From assembly GCF_000225345.1 (NCBI RefSeq), contig NC_015977.1, forward strand, positions 2,029,501-2,093,500: DNA of 64,000 nt, given 5' to 3'. This stretch comes from Roseburia hominis A2-183. GTDB lineage: Bacteria; Bacillota; Clostridia; Lachnospirales; Lachnospiraceae. Positions 33,122 through 41,110 of the stretch are shown here, piece after piece. The position numbers and the translations under genes are program-made. Every line of letters begins with the position of its first letter. Positions within the stretch are counted from its first letter, which is position 1. The notes under the pieces are model-generated. The model saw nothing but the letters and a program-made list of their open reading frames with translations, was not told the origin of the DNA and searched no databases.

Positions 33122-33931
33122 TTAAAATACTTTATCTTCGCAGAGAATGGCAAATAATTTTTCTGCGCCTTCTTCTGATGTCGGTTCATTGATCTTCACA
33201 CCTGAAGTTTTTACTTCTGGGGTAAATGTTTTCTTAACCTTTGTTGGAGAACCTTTTAATCCGATTCTCTCATTATCCATACCAGCTTCTAAGTCTGCAT
33301 AGGCGAGAACATTGATCTCTGCTTTCTTTGCAGCCATCTTGGATTTGATGGTAGGGAATCTAGGATCGAAGGATGGTTTTGTTACGGTGATCAGACATGG
33401 GTAAGAAACTGCAACCTTTTCAAATCCGGCTTCTACTTCTTTCTTGATCACAAGTCTGTCTTCCTCAGCTTCTGCTTCGATCGCATATGTTACCTGTGGA
33501 AGTCCGATATGCTCAGCGATTTCAGGTCCAACCTGTGCTGTATCACCATCAATTGCCTGTTTTCCACAGAAGATGATGTCGAATTTTCCTTCTAATTCTT
33601 CTAATTTCTTAATTGCGCAGGAAAGAATGTAACTTGTTGCAAGTGTATCACTTCCTCCAAATTCTCTTCCGCTGACAAGGTATGCTTTGTCTCCGCCTAC
33701 AGCAAGACACTCTCTTAAAGCATTCTCTGCCTGTGGTGGTCCCATAGATACTAATGTAATTTTCGTACCTGGTTCTTTATCTTTGATTCTTGCTGCGAGT
33801 TCCAATGCGTATGCATCAAATGGATTGACAATACTTGGTACTCCTTCGCGAATCAGTGTTTTCTTTACCGGATCGATACGGATTTCTGTCGTATCCGGTA
33901 CCTGCTTAATGCAGACAAGAATATTCTTCAT
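33122..33931 (-). CDS. etfB: Electron transfer flavoprotein beta subunit
   Basis: EtfB (269 residues) is the partner of EtfA. Family features include NILVCIKQVPDT at the start, IVNPFDAYALELAARIKD, LVSMGPPQAENALRECLA, and the AMP/FAD-binding stretch IIFCGKQAIDGDTAQVGPEIAEHIG. The C-terminal recognition loop follows SKMAAKKAEINV. GGAGGATATTTGCA precedes the start. It lies 26 bases after the CaiA-like gene and 14 before etfA, so the dehydrogenases and ETF are co-expressed. Confidence 0.95.
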   Translation of the reverse strand: MKNILVCIKQVPDTTEIRIDPVKKTLIREGVPSIVNPFDAYALELAARIKDKEPGTKITLVSMGPPQAENALRECLAVGGDKAYLVSGREFGGSDTLATSYILSCAIKKLEELEGKFDIIFCGKQAIDGDTAQVGPEIAEHIGLPQVTYAIEAEAEEDRLVIKKEVEAGFEKVAVSYPCLITVTKPSFDPRFPTIKSKMAAKKAEINVLAYADLEAGMDNERIGLKGSPTKVKKTFTPEVKTSGVKINEPTSEEGAEKLFAILCEDKVF

Positions 33932-33957
33932 TGCAAATATCCTCCATTCCTCTCTCT

Positions 33958-35112
33958 TTATTTATATTTCTTTAATACCTGACGGCTTGCAATAACTGTC
34001 TGAATCTCACCTGTTCCACCGGAAATACGTGTGATTCTTAAGTCTCTATAAATACGGCTTACGCGGCTTCCGCAGTATCCGATTCCGCCCATTACCTGGA
34101 GTGCATGGTCAGCGATATCATTTGCAGATTCAGAACAGAACTGTTTTGCAATAGATGCCTCTGCTCTTGTCAGGCAGTTGTTATCTTTGTTCCATGCGTA
34201 GTGAAGAAGCATATTTCTCATAGCTTCGATCTTCATGGTCATTTCCATGATATGGTTCTGGATCAGCTGTAAACGTCCGATCTCCTGACCTTTTACGATT
34301 CTCTGGTTTGCGTATCTGCATGCATCTTCGTATGCACATAATGCCTGTCCATATGCGTTGAATGCATCGATCAGACGCTCGTAATCAAAACCTTTGGATG
34401 TTGCCATTAATCCGTTTCCTTCGAAGCTGAACATATCGCTTTCTTCGATCTCAACATCATCAAACCAGATGTCGTTTACGTTTTCCATGTTTAATCCCAT
34501 TTTTTCCATTGGCTCTTTCTTGCAGCCTGGAACGTTTGTAGGAACAAACCATAATGTAAGCTGTTCTGGATTCTCGCTGTTTTTAGCAAGTGTCAGACAG
34601 TAATCATTGTCCTGTGCTCCGGAAATGAAATGTTTGTGTCCATTGATGTATACTTTTCCGTTACGACGTGTATAAGTTGTAAGGATTGTATTGCTGGATA
34701 ATTCAGTACCTGCAGTTGGTTCTGAGAATCCCTGTGCGAATGCTCCGTTTCCTTTGAAGAATAAAGGCATGAATTTATCGATCTGCTCTTTTGTTCCATT
34801 CTCTAAAAGTGCATCAGCTTTTACATGATCCCAGAAAAGGTAGATTGGTGCGCCACAGCGTCCTAAAGCTTCCATTACGAGGAACATTGTAACTGCGCCT
34901 TCGCCGCCACCTGGTTCTCCGTCTTCTCCTTCAGCTTCTTCTGGTAAGAACATACTAAAGCATCCGAGCTCTTTTAAGATTTCCCACCATTTCTCTGGAT
35001 GTGTGTGGTTTTTGTCACAGTCCTGGAAGTAAGGCTCAAGATTTTCTCTTGTCATAGCCTCTTCGATTGCCTGTACCATTAATTCCTGTTCTTCTGTAAT
35101 TCTGAAATCCAT
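33958..35112 (-). CDS. CaiA-like acyl-CoA dehydrogenase (enoyl-CoA reductase)
   Basis: The 384-residue protein is an acyl-CoA dehydrogenase of the branch containing crotonobetainyl-CoA reductase CaiA. Motifs include AQGFSEPTAGTELSSN, KHFISGAQDNDYCL and ALQVMGGIGYCG. At the C-terminus the classical catalytic Glu position (YEGTSEIQ in the neighbouring paralogue) reads ISGGTGEIQ, so the base is replaced by glycine. That suggests a role mainly in the reductive direction or another base. With CaiB-, CaiC-, CaiD- and Fix-like partners all present, it most likely reduces the double bond of an unsaturated acyl-CoA. The natural substrate is unknown. Confidence 0.85.
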   Translation of the reverse strand: MDFRITEEQELMVQAIEEAMTRENLEPYFQDCDKNHTHPEKWWEILKELGCFSMFLPEEAEGEDGEPGGGEGAVTMFLVMEALGRCGAPIYLFWDHVKADALLENGTKEQIDKFMPLFFKGNGAFAQGFSEPTAGTELSSNTILTTYTRRNGKVYINGHKHFISGAQDNDYCLTLAKNSENPEQLTLWFVPTNVPGCKKEPMEKMGLNMENVNDIWFDDVEIEESDMFSFEGNGLMATSKGFDYERLIDAFNAYGQALCAYEDACRYANQRIVKGQEIGRLQLIQNHIMEMTMKIEAMRNMLLHYAWNKDNNCLTRAEASIAKQFCSESANDIADHALQVMGGIGYCGSRVSRIYRDLRITRISGGTGEIQTVIASRQVLKKYK

Positions 35113-35186
35113 ATTATTTCCTCCATTATTTTTCTTAATTATATTTTACATGGTTTCTTTTTTCATTCCATGCCAAACACTTGTTA

Positions 35187-35963
35187 TTATCTGCCTTTCC
35201 AGTCCGGTTTGCGTTTCTCTAAGAACGCTTTTGGTCCTTCTACTGCATCTTCTGTTTTCTCGATGTAATCCCAGCAGCGATTGCAATATCTCTGTGCATC
35301 TTCGAAAGAGCACTGTGTTGCTACATGGAAAATCTCTTTGCTGAGTTTTAATGAGATCGGTGCGTTTGCAGCGATGATCTCTGCTAATTCCATTGCTTTG
35401 TCCATAACCTGTTCTCTTGGAACAACATAGTTAACAAGACCTACCTCGTAAGCACGCTGTGCATCGATCAGTTTTCCTGTCAGAACCATCTCAGATGCGA
35501 TCTTCTTAGGAATGATGTTTGGTAAACGGATCAGTCCTCCGCTTGTTGCCAGGAATCCGACTTTTACTTCAGAAAGTCCGAATCTTGCATTCTCAGATGC
35601 AACGATAATGTCACATGCAAGTGCGATCTCAAGACCTCCTGCTACTGCAGTTCCGTTTGCTGCACAGATGATCGGTTTTGCGGAAAGACGTTCTGTGATT
35701 CCTGCAAATCCATGTGCCATAATTGTCTGACAGGTTCCGTTTTCATCATAAGCTGCTAAATCTTCTCCGGAACAGAAGCTTCTGTCGCCTGTTCCTGTGA
35801 TAATGATCGCGCCAACTTCCGGATTCTGTTCAGCATCGTTTAAGATCTGTTCCATCATTGCGGATGTTTCCGGGTCGATTGCATTGCGGCGCTCTTCACG
35901 GTTGATTGTTACGATCAATACGCCATTTTTCAGTTCAGTAAGTACTTTCTTTGTTTCCCCCAT
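35187..35963 (-). CDS. Enoyl-CoA hydratase/isomerase (CaiD-like)
   Basis: The 258-residue crotonase-fold protein hydrates, dehydrates or isomerises CoA thioesters. The oxyanion-hole and acid/base regions are visible: GDRSFCSGEDLAAYD, ICAANGTAVAGGLEIALACDIIVASENARFG-like region and LSEVKVGF. The Glu in GLEIAL matches the first catalytic Glu region and the E in LSEVK the second. The start at 35963 follows GAGGTGACAATT; an upstream in-frame ATG overlaps the previous gene. In carnitine metabolism the equivalent CaiD dehydrates carnityl-CoA; the same role on another hydroxy- or thio-acyl-CoA is possible here. Confidence 0.9.
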   Translation of the reverse strand: MGETKKVLTELKNGVLIVTINREERRNAIDPETSAMMEQILNDAEQNPEVGAIIITGTGDRSFCSGEDLAAYDENGTCQTIMAHGFAGITERLSAKPIICAANGTAVAGGLEIALACDIIVASENARFGLSEVKVGFLATSGGLIRLPNIIPKKIASEMVLTGKLIDAQRAYEVGLVNYVVPREQVMDKAMELAEIIAANAPISLKLSKEIFHVATQCSFEDAQRYCNRCWDYIEKTEDAVEGPKAFLEKRKPDWKGR

Positions 35964-35995
35964 AATTGTCACCTCATTTTTTCTATCATTTACAG

Positions 35996-36622
35996 CTATC
36001 TGCACATCTTCAGATAGCTGTTATGTGCTCTTTCCCACTTCAATGTGGTTGTGTCGCCATGTCCGGGACATAGGGTAATGTCCTCTATGGCAAGATGATT
36101 AATTTTTCTCAGGCTCTGCATCATCTGGCGCTCATTTCCACCTTCAAAGTCCGTTCTTCCGATACTTCCCTGGAAAATCGTATCTCCGGTAAAGATTGCA
36201 TCCTTTGTCAGAAACAGAACGGATCCCGGCGTATGTCCCGGTGTTTCCATCACAGTGATCTCTGTTCCTGCGATCACCAGCTCCTGTCCATCTTCGATCG
36301 TCTTCACATTCTTAAATGCCCTGACTGTCGGGAACTGCTGTCCCATATCATACTCCGTAAGACTCTCCGGAATATCCTTTGCATTGCAATACACCGGAAT
36401 CTCTTTCCATCGTTCCTGCAGCTTCGGTACCGCAAGAATATGATCGTAATGACCATGTGTCAGAAGAATTGCTTCCGGACAGATCTGCTTTTCCTCCAGG
36501 ATGGAGATCAGCTTTTTCGGATTATCTGCAGGATCAACGAGAAATCCTCTTCCCGGTTCCTGTCCTTCTGCAATATAACAGTTTGTGATAAATGCCCCTA
36601 CCGGGACTCTGATTATCTGCAT
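35996..36622 (-). CDS. Metallo-beta-lactamase-fold hydrolase (glyoxalase II-like)
   Basis: The 208-residue protein has the binuclear metal motifs LLTHGHYDHI (HxHxDH), METPGHTPGS, FTGDTIF and LCPGHGD. Glyoxalase II-type members hydrolyse thioesters, and placement between CoA-transferase and enoyl-CoA hydratase genes suggests an acyl-CoA or thioester hydrolase that releases product or rescues trapped CoA. Stop and next start are 32 bases apart. The substrate is not defined by the sequence. Confidence 0.85.
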   Translation of the reverse strand: MQIIRVPVGAFITNCYIAEGQEPGRGFLVDPADNPKKLISILEEKQICPEAILLTHGHYDHILAVPKLQERWKEIPVYCNAKDIPESLTEYDMGQQFPTVRAFKNVKTIEDGQELVIAGTEITVMETPGHTPGSVLFLTKDAIFTGDTIFQGSIGRTDFEGGNERQMMQSLRKINHLAIEDITLCPGHGDTTTLKWERAHNSYLKMCR

Positions 36623-36665
36623 CTTTCCTCCTACGCAAAACCTGTATTCTATCTGTGATCCAAGA

Positions 36666-37880
36666 TTAAATCATGCTGCTTCCGACAACACCGTCTGCAA
36701 AGAGCTGGTCAATCTTTTCTTCGCTGTATCCAAGTCCTGCAAGAATCTCTCTGCTGTCTTCGCCAAGAAGTGGTGCTCCTCTCCAGATCGGGCATAACTC
36801 GTCGTTGAACCGGATCGGATTGTTATAGAATCTCATCTGTCCAATCTTTTCCTGATCAACAAGTGTTGTCGTCTCTGTTGAATTTGCATGTTCTGAAGTA
36901 TATGCTTCAATAAAAGGAAGTACTTCAGATGCCGGTACCCCGGCTTCTGTCAGGCGTTTTTCTATCTCGCTCCGTTTATAAGTAACGGTTACTTTTTCAA
37001 GTTCTTCTACCAGGCTGTCCCTGTTTGCGATTCTTGCCGCGTTATCTGCAAATCTTGGATCGTCTTTTAAGTGTCCGGCATCTAATGCATCACACATCTT
37101 TGCCCAGCGTTCCTCGCTGTCTGCAATGATAACTGCCCAGCCGTCTCTTGCTTCGAAAATTCCGTATGGTGCGGTGAAGCGGTCATGATTACCGAATCTT
37201 GACTGTGTATAAGTTCCTTTTCCGTAATCGACAACAGTCTCACCACAGGAGATCATTACCGTATCCATCATACCGATATCAACTCTGCATCCCTCTCCTG
37301 TCTTACGTGCCTGGATCAGGCCGATCAGCGCTGCGTTTAATGCGTGTGTTCCGGTTAAGGTATCACAATTTGCATTTCCTGCTTTCATTGGTGCACCGTC
37401 CGGTTCTCCGTTGCTTCCTGCAAATCCGCCGCGGGCTGCTGCGATTGCATCATAACATGGATATTTTTTCAGAGGTCCTGTCGCTCCGAATCCGCTCAGT
37501 GATACGAACACGATCTTTGGATTGATCTTTTTCAGTTCTTCGTATCCAAGTCCCAGTCTGTCAATGGAACCGCTCTTGAAGTTTTCAAGTACGACATCTG
37601 CTTCCTTTACCATATCGTAGATGACCTGTTTGCCTTCCTGAGAAGACAGATCCAGCTCAATGCTCTGCTTATTCTTATTATATGCTGTATAAAGAGTACT
37701 TAATCCGTTTACGAATGGATCCCATGTTCTTGCCTGGTCGCCGCTGCCGTAGCGCTCTACTTTCCAGACTTCAGCTCCCATATCTGCAAACTGCCATGCC
37801 ACATATACACCTGCAAGTGCAATCGTAAAATCAAGCACTTTTACATCTTTCAATGGTCCCTTTCTGTTCTCTGTTCCCAT
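36666..37880 (-). CDS. Class III CoA-transferase (CaiB/BaiF family), catalytic Asp present
   Basis: Family III CoA-transferases move CoA from one acid to another through an aspartyl-CoA thioester intermediate. The 404-residue protein shows KVLDFTIALAGVYVAWQFAD, AYNKNKQSIELDL, VSLSGFGATGPLKKYPCYD and, at residue 173, the expected catalytic Asp in NCDTLTGTHALNAAL. With the ligase CaiC-like enzyme it would activate the incoming acid: the ligase primes with ATP and the transferase recycles CoA from the reduced product. Fifteen bases separate it from the second, atypical CoA-transferase gene upstream. Confidence 0.92.
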   Translation of the reverse strand: MGTENRKGPLKDVKVLDFTIALAGVYVAWQFADMGAEVWKVERYGSGDQARTWDPFVNGLSTLYTAYNKNKQSIELDLSSQEGKQVIYDMVKEADVVLENFKSGSIDRLGLGYEELKKINPKIVFVSLSGFGATGPLKKYPCYDAIAAARGGFAGSNGEPDGAPMKAGNANCDTLTGTHALNAALIGLIQARKTGEGCRVDIGMMDTVMISCGETVVDYGKGTYTQSRFGNHDRFTAPYGIFEARDGWAVIIADSEERWAKMCDALDAGHLKDDPRFADNAARIANRDSLVEELEKVTVTYKRSEIEKRLTEAGVPASEVLPFIEAYTSEHANSTETTTLVDQEKIGQMRFYNNPIRFNDELCPIWRGAPLLGEDSREILAGLGYSEEKIDQLFADGVVGSSMI

Positions 37881-37895
37881 AGCCTTTGACTCTCC

Positions 37896-39023
37896 TTATT
37901 CTACACCGTATTCTGTCAGAACTGCCTGCGTATCTGCACCAAGCACATGACCAGGTTCTATGTTATCAAGATCATCCGCACCGGAGAACTTCGCCGGAAT
38001 TCCGATCTGTGTCTCTCCGCCTACCGTGATCATCATTCCACGGTCTGCAACCTGTTCATCCTTCATCAGCTCTTCTACTGTATTGCAAGGTCCGCCAGGT
38101 ACCATTGCCCTGCGGCAGATCTGATCTGCTTCATCAATTGAGATCGTTGCAAAATAGTCTTTTAACTGCTGGTCAAGTTCTCCGAAGTAATGCTTCATGG
38201 AACGATCCGGGTCGTGTGCATATACGCTTCCCTCTCCCCAGTCATCCCTGCCGGCCTCTCTTGCAAAGTCAAGCCACTGTTTATCGCTTCCGATACTTAA
38301 AGCGAACCAGCCGTCCTTACAGTGGAATGTGTCAGTCGGGTTCGTTGTCGGGAATCCGTTGCCGAGACGTCTAGGTAACACATTCAGTCCCTGCATACAT
38401 TCTGCAAAAGTATCATCAAGCTCCATCATCGTATGCCATGAGCTTACGGAAACTTTACTGCCCTCGCCGCTCTCTTCTGCTTTCAGATATGCAGCCATCA
38501 TTCCGGCTGTGAGATGCCAGCTTGCATAAATGTAAGCCAGTGGGAAACCAAACTTTGTCGGTCTCTCCGGAAAACCGGTCTTCTCAAGCAGTCCGCATTT
38601 TGCCATAACGATCAGGTCATAGTCAGGACAATCTTTCCATGGTCCTTCTTTACCAAATGGTGTTAACACTCCGTAAATAAGCTTCGGATTCACTGCTTTT
38701 AAGTTCTCGTACCCCAATCCGAGTCTTTCCATATAATCTTCCTGTTTATTTACCGCTACCATATCACATTTTGCTGCAAGCTTTCTTACGATCTCCTGAC
38801 CGTCTGCTGTTGTGTAATCAATTGCAATACTCTTCTTGCCGCGCAGATAGTACTGTGCATATGGTCCTTCTTCCTCCGGTGTTCCTCCCCGGCGCCGGAT
38901 ATCATCGCCGCCCTGTGGCTTTTCCACCTTAAGTACTGTTGCCCCGTAATCTGCAAACACGCTTCCGATATACGGGTTTCCCTCAGTGAGATCCAATACC
39001 GATACTGCTTCCAAAGGTTTCAT
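37896..39023 (-). CDS. Class III CoA-transferase paralogue lacking the catalytic Asp
   Basis: The 375-residue protein has the same fold (VLDLTEGNPYIGSVFADYG, LRGKKSIAIDYTTADGQ, GVLTPFGKEGPWKDCPDYD) as its neighbour, but aligning around the shared GEG segment puts tyrosine 166 (AYIYASWHLTAG) where the neighbour has Asp173. Without that Asp it should not form the covalent intermediate. It may be the non-catalytic partner of a heteromeric transferase, or have another function. The start at 39023 has a strong AGGAGG. It is the first gene of the eleven-gene operon. Confidence 0.88.
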   Translation of the reverse strand: MKPLEAVSVLDLTEGNPYIGSVFADYGATVLKVEKPQGGDDIRRRGGTPEEEGPYAQYYLRGKKSIAIDYTTADGQEIVRKLAAKCDMVAVNKQEDYMERLGLGYENLKAVNPKLIYGVLTPFGKEGPWKDCPDYDLIVMAKCGLLEKTGFPERPTKFGFPLAYIYASWHLTAGMMAAYLKAEESGEGSKVSVSSWHTMMELDDTFAECMQGLNVLPRRLGNGFPTTNPTDTFHCKDGWFALSIGSDKQWLDFAREAGRDDWGEGSVYAHDPDRSMKHYFGELDQQLKDYFATISIDEADQICRRAMVPGGPCNTVEELMKDEQVADRGMMITVGGETQIGIPAKFSGADDLDNIEPGHVLGADTQAVLTEYGVE

Positions 39024-39186
39024 GATAACCTCCTCCTGTTTTGTTTGACGTCCGAACAATTCATTTTCGTTTCAAACATTTCGTTTTATTTTTATCATAC
39101 TTCTATTATTTCGTTATTTTGAATAAATTGCAAGCTTTTTTTTTATTTTTTTTCGATATTTTTTTCAATTATTTACAGTTTTATTG

Positions 39187-39215
39187 TTGACACCGCGCTT
39201 TATTCATAATAAGAT
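39187..39215 (+). promoter_or_regulatory. Promoter of the fixA operon in the divergent control region
   Basis: TTGACA (39187-39192) and TAAGAT (39210-39215) with a 17-base spacer, leaving a leader of about 180 bases before fixA. The whole 39024-39400 gap is very AT-rich and separates the two divergent operons; no gene is seen in it. A minus-strand TATGAT near 39097-39103 with TTCAAA 18 bases upstream is a weaker candidate for the other operon. Confidence 0.7.
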
Positions 39216-39222
39216 AAGCTTA

Positions 39223-39254
39223 CAAATTTAACATTTTGTCCCGTTTTAAATTTG
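39223..39254. promoter_or_regulatory. Inverted repeat just after the fixA promoter
   Basis: CAAATTTAA (39223-39231) and TTAAATTTG (39246-39254) separated by 14 bases at the expected transcription start. It may be an operator or leader stem-loop. Confidence 0.5.
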
Positions 39255-39400
39255 TTTCATTTTTCAAAATTGTTTTTTTACCATACAATTTTTAAACAAT
39301 TCAAGACAATTTGAGACGACGCATGGTATTGTATCTTCTATTTCTATGATTGAAACAGTTTAAAACACCACAAAAAATAATTTTAGGAGCAGGTGAGCAA

Positions 39401-40165
39401 ATGAAAATTATTACATGTTGTAAAGTAGTACCGGATGAAGAACAGATCAAAGTTCTTCCTAACAGAGAGCTGGCTCTTGATGATGTACCAGCAAAAATCA
39501 GTCAGTATGACTTAAACGCCCTTGAAGCAGCAAAGAAGCTTTCTGCAGAGACAAAGGGTTCCGTTACCGCATTAAGCGTTGGTTCTTCCAAAGCTCTTGA
39601 TGCAACAAAGATCCGTAAAGATATCCTTTCCCGTGGTGCAAATGATTTAAAACTTGTGATCAGCGACGATCACAGCTTCTCTGATTCTTTTGAAACAGCA
39701 AAAGCTCTTGCAGCAGCAATCCGTGAGCAGGAAGAAGTTGACCTCGTTCTTTGCGGAACCGGTTCTTCCGATCTCTACAATCAGGTAACAGGTATCCAGC
39801 TTGGTACATTACTTGACTGGCCAACCTTAAACAACGTAACTTCCATCCAGCCAAACGGTGATACCGTTCTTGTTGAGCGTACTCTTGAGAACAGCACTGA
39901 AGTTTTTGAAGTAGCACTTCCAGCAGTTCTTTCCGTTTCATCTGAGATCAACGTTCCGACTGTTCCAGCTATGCGTGATATCATGCAGGCAGGTAAAAAA
40001 CCGGTTGCAGTTCTTACTACAGATCTTGCAGATTTAAACGCTTCTGCATCTACTCTTGAGCAGCTTGCTCCAGAACAGCAGGAGAGACGTCAGGAAATTA
40101 TCGAAGGAGACAACGAAGAAGCAGTAGACGCTTTAGTTGCTTTCCTTAAGAAAGAAGCTTTATAG
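39401..40165 (+). CDS. fixA: FixA-type electron transfer flavoprotein beta subunit
   Basis: The 254-residue protein is an EtfB homologue of the FixA/CaiA-partner branch: MKIITCCKVVPDEEQI, ISQYDLNALEAAKKL, ALSVGSSKALDATKIRKDIL and LVLCGTGSSDLYNQVTGIQLG. FixAB in carnitine-reducing bacteria delivers electrons to the enoyl-CoA reductase. The start at 39401 is placed after AGGAGCAGGTGAGCAA. FixC and FixX are absent here, so electrons must come from another donor. Codon use is AT-rich and uniform, suggesting strong expression. Confidence 0.88.
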   Translation: MKIITCCKVVPDEEQIKVLPNRELALDDVPAKISQYDLNALEAAKKLSAETKGSVTALSVGSSKALDATKIRKDILSRGANDLKLVISDDHSFSDSFETAKALAAAIREQEEVDLVLCGTGSSDLYNQVTGIQLGTLLDWPTLNNVTSIQPNGDTVLVERTLENSTEVFEVALPAVLSVSSEINVPTVPAMRDIMQAGKKPVAVLTTDLADLNASASTLEQLAPEQQERRQEIIEGDNEEAVDALVAFLKKEAL

Positions 40166-40186
40166 GCTTAAAGGAGGATTTTAGAT

Positions 40187-41095
40187 ATGCAATCTTATGT
40201 AATTAGTGAAAATAATGCTTTATTATCCGAACTCTGTGCCGGAGCAAGAAACGTTGCTTCCGATGTTACAGCTGTTGTTTTCGGTGATGGTGCAGCTGCA
40301 GCTGAGTGTGGAGCAGACCACATTCTTACATGTCCATTAGAAGAATCCGGTTCTCCGGAAGATTTTGCAAAAGCTATCGCAGAAGAGATTTTAAAATCTG
40401 ATGCTGCCTGCGTTCTTGTTGGAAATACAATCCTTGGACGTGCTCTTGCAGGAAAACTCAGTGTTTACTTAAACACAGCAGTGTTCGCAACCATCTCTTC
40501 TCTTACTTCTGAAGACGGTAAACCATGCTTCGAGCGTACTGTATTCGGTGGAACAGCTGTTAACAAACAGGTGATTGAAACAGCTTACAGTGTATTCACT
40601 GTAAACAGCGGAATCTTCGCAGCAGCAGAAGGAACAGGTGCCTGCACAGACATCGCTCCAATCGCCGGTGCTGCATCCGCAAGCTTAAAACGTGTTTCTA
40701 AAGATGAGAAACGTGAAACAGCTGTAAACCTTGTTGCTGCAAAACGTATCGTCGATGTCGGCCGTGGACTTGCTGCACAGGAAGATCTTGCTATGTGTGA
40801 GAAGCTGGCTTCTGCTATCGATGGTGAAGTTGGATGTTCCCGTCCAATCGCTGAGAACAACAAATGGTTACCAAAATCTTCCTACATGGGAATCACAGGT
40901 GTTCAGGTTAAGCCAGATCTTATCATCTGTACTGGTGTATCCGGACAGGTTCAGCATATCGGTGGTATCAACAAATCCAAAGTGATCGTTGCTATCAATA
41001 AAGATAAGTCCGCACCTATTTTCAAAAACTGTGACTTTGGACTTGTTGGAGATATGTATAAGATCATCCCACTTTTAACGGAAAAATTATCCTAA
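40187..41095 (+). CDS. fixB: FixB-type electron transfer flavoprotein alpha subunit
   Basis: The 302-residue EtfA homologue pairs with FixA. The C-terminal FAD domain is intact: IVDVGRGLAAQEDL, GCSRPIAENNKWLP, YMGITGVQVKPDLIICTGVSG-type stretch, QHIGGINKSKVIVAIN and APIFKNCDFGLVGD. It follows fixA by 21 bases with AAAGGAGGATTTT. Length is close to E. coli FixB. It is the second ETF in the cluster, distinct from the EtfBA on the other strand, so two electron routes may serve the two acyl-CoA dehydrogenases. Confidence 0.9.
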   Translation: MQSYVISENNALLSELCAGARNVASDVTAVVFGDGAAAAECGADHILTCPLEESGSPEDFAKAIAEEILKSDAACVLVGNTILGRALAGKLSVYLNTAVFATISSLTSEDGKPCFERTVFGGTAVNKQVIETAYSVFTVNSGIFAAAEGTGACTDIAPIAGAASASLKRVSKDEKRETAVNLVAAKRIVDVGRGLAAQEDLAMCEKLASAIDGEVGCSRPIAENNKWLPKSSYMGITGVQVKPDLIICTGVSGQVQHIGGINKSKVIVAINKDKSAPIFKNCDFGLVGDMYKIIPLLTEKLS

Positions 41096-41110
41096 TGAAA
41101 GGCAGAAATC

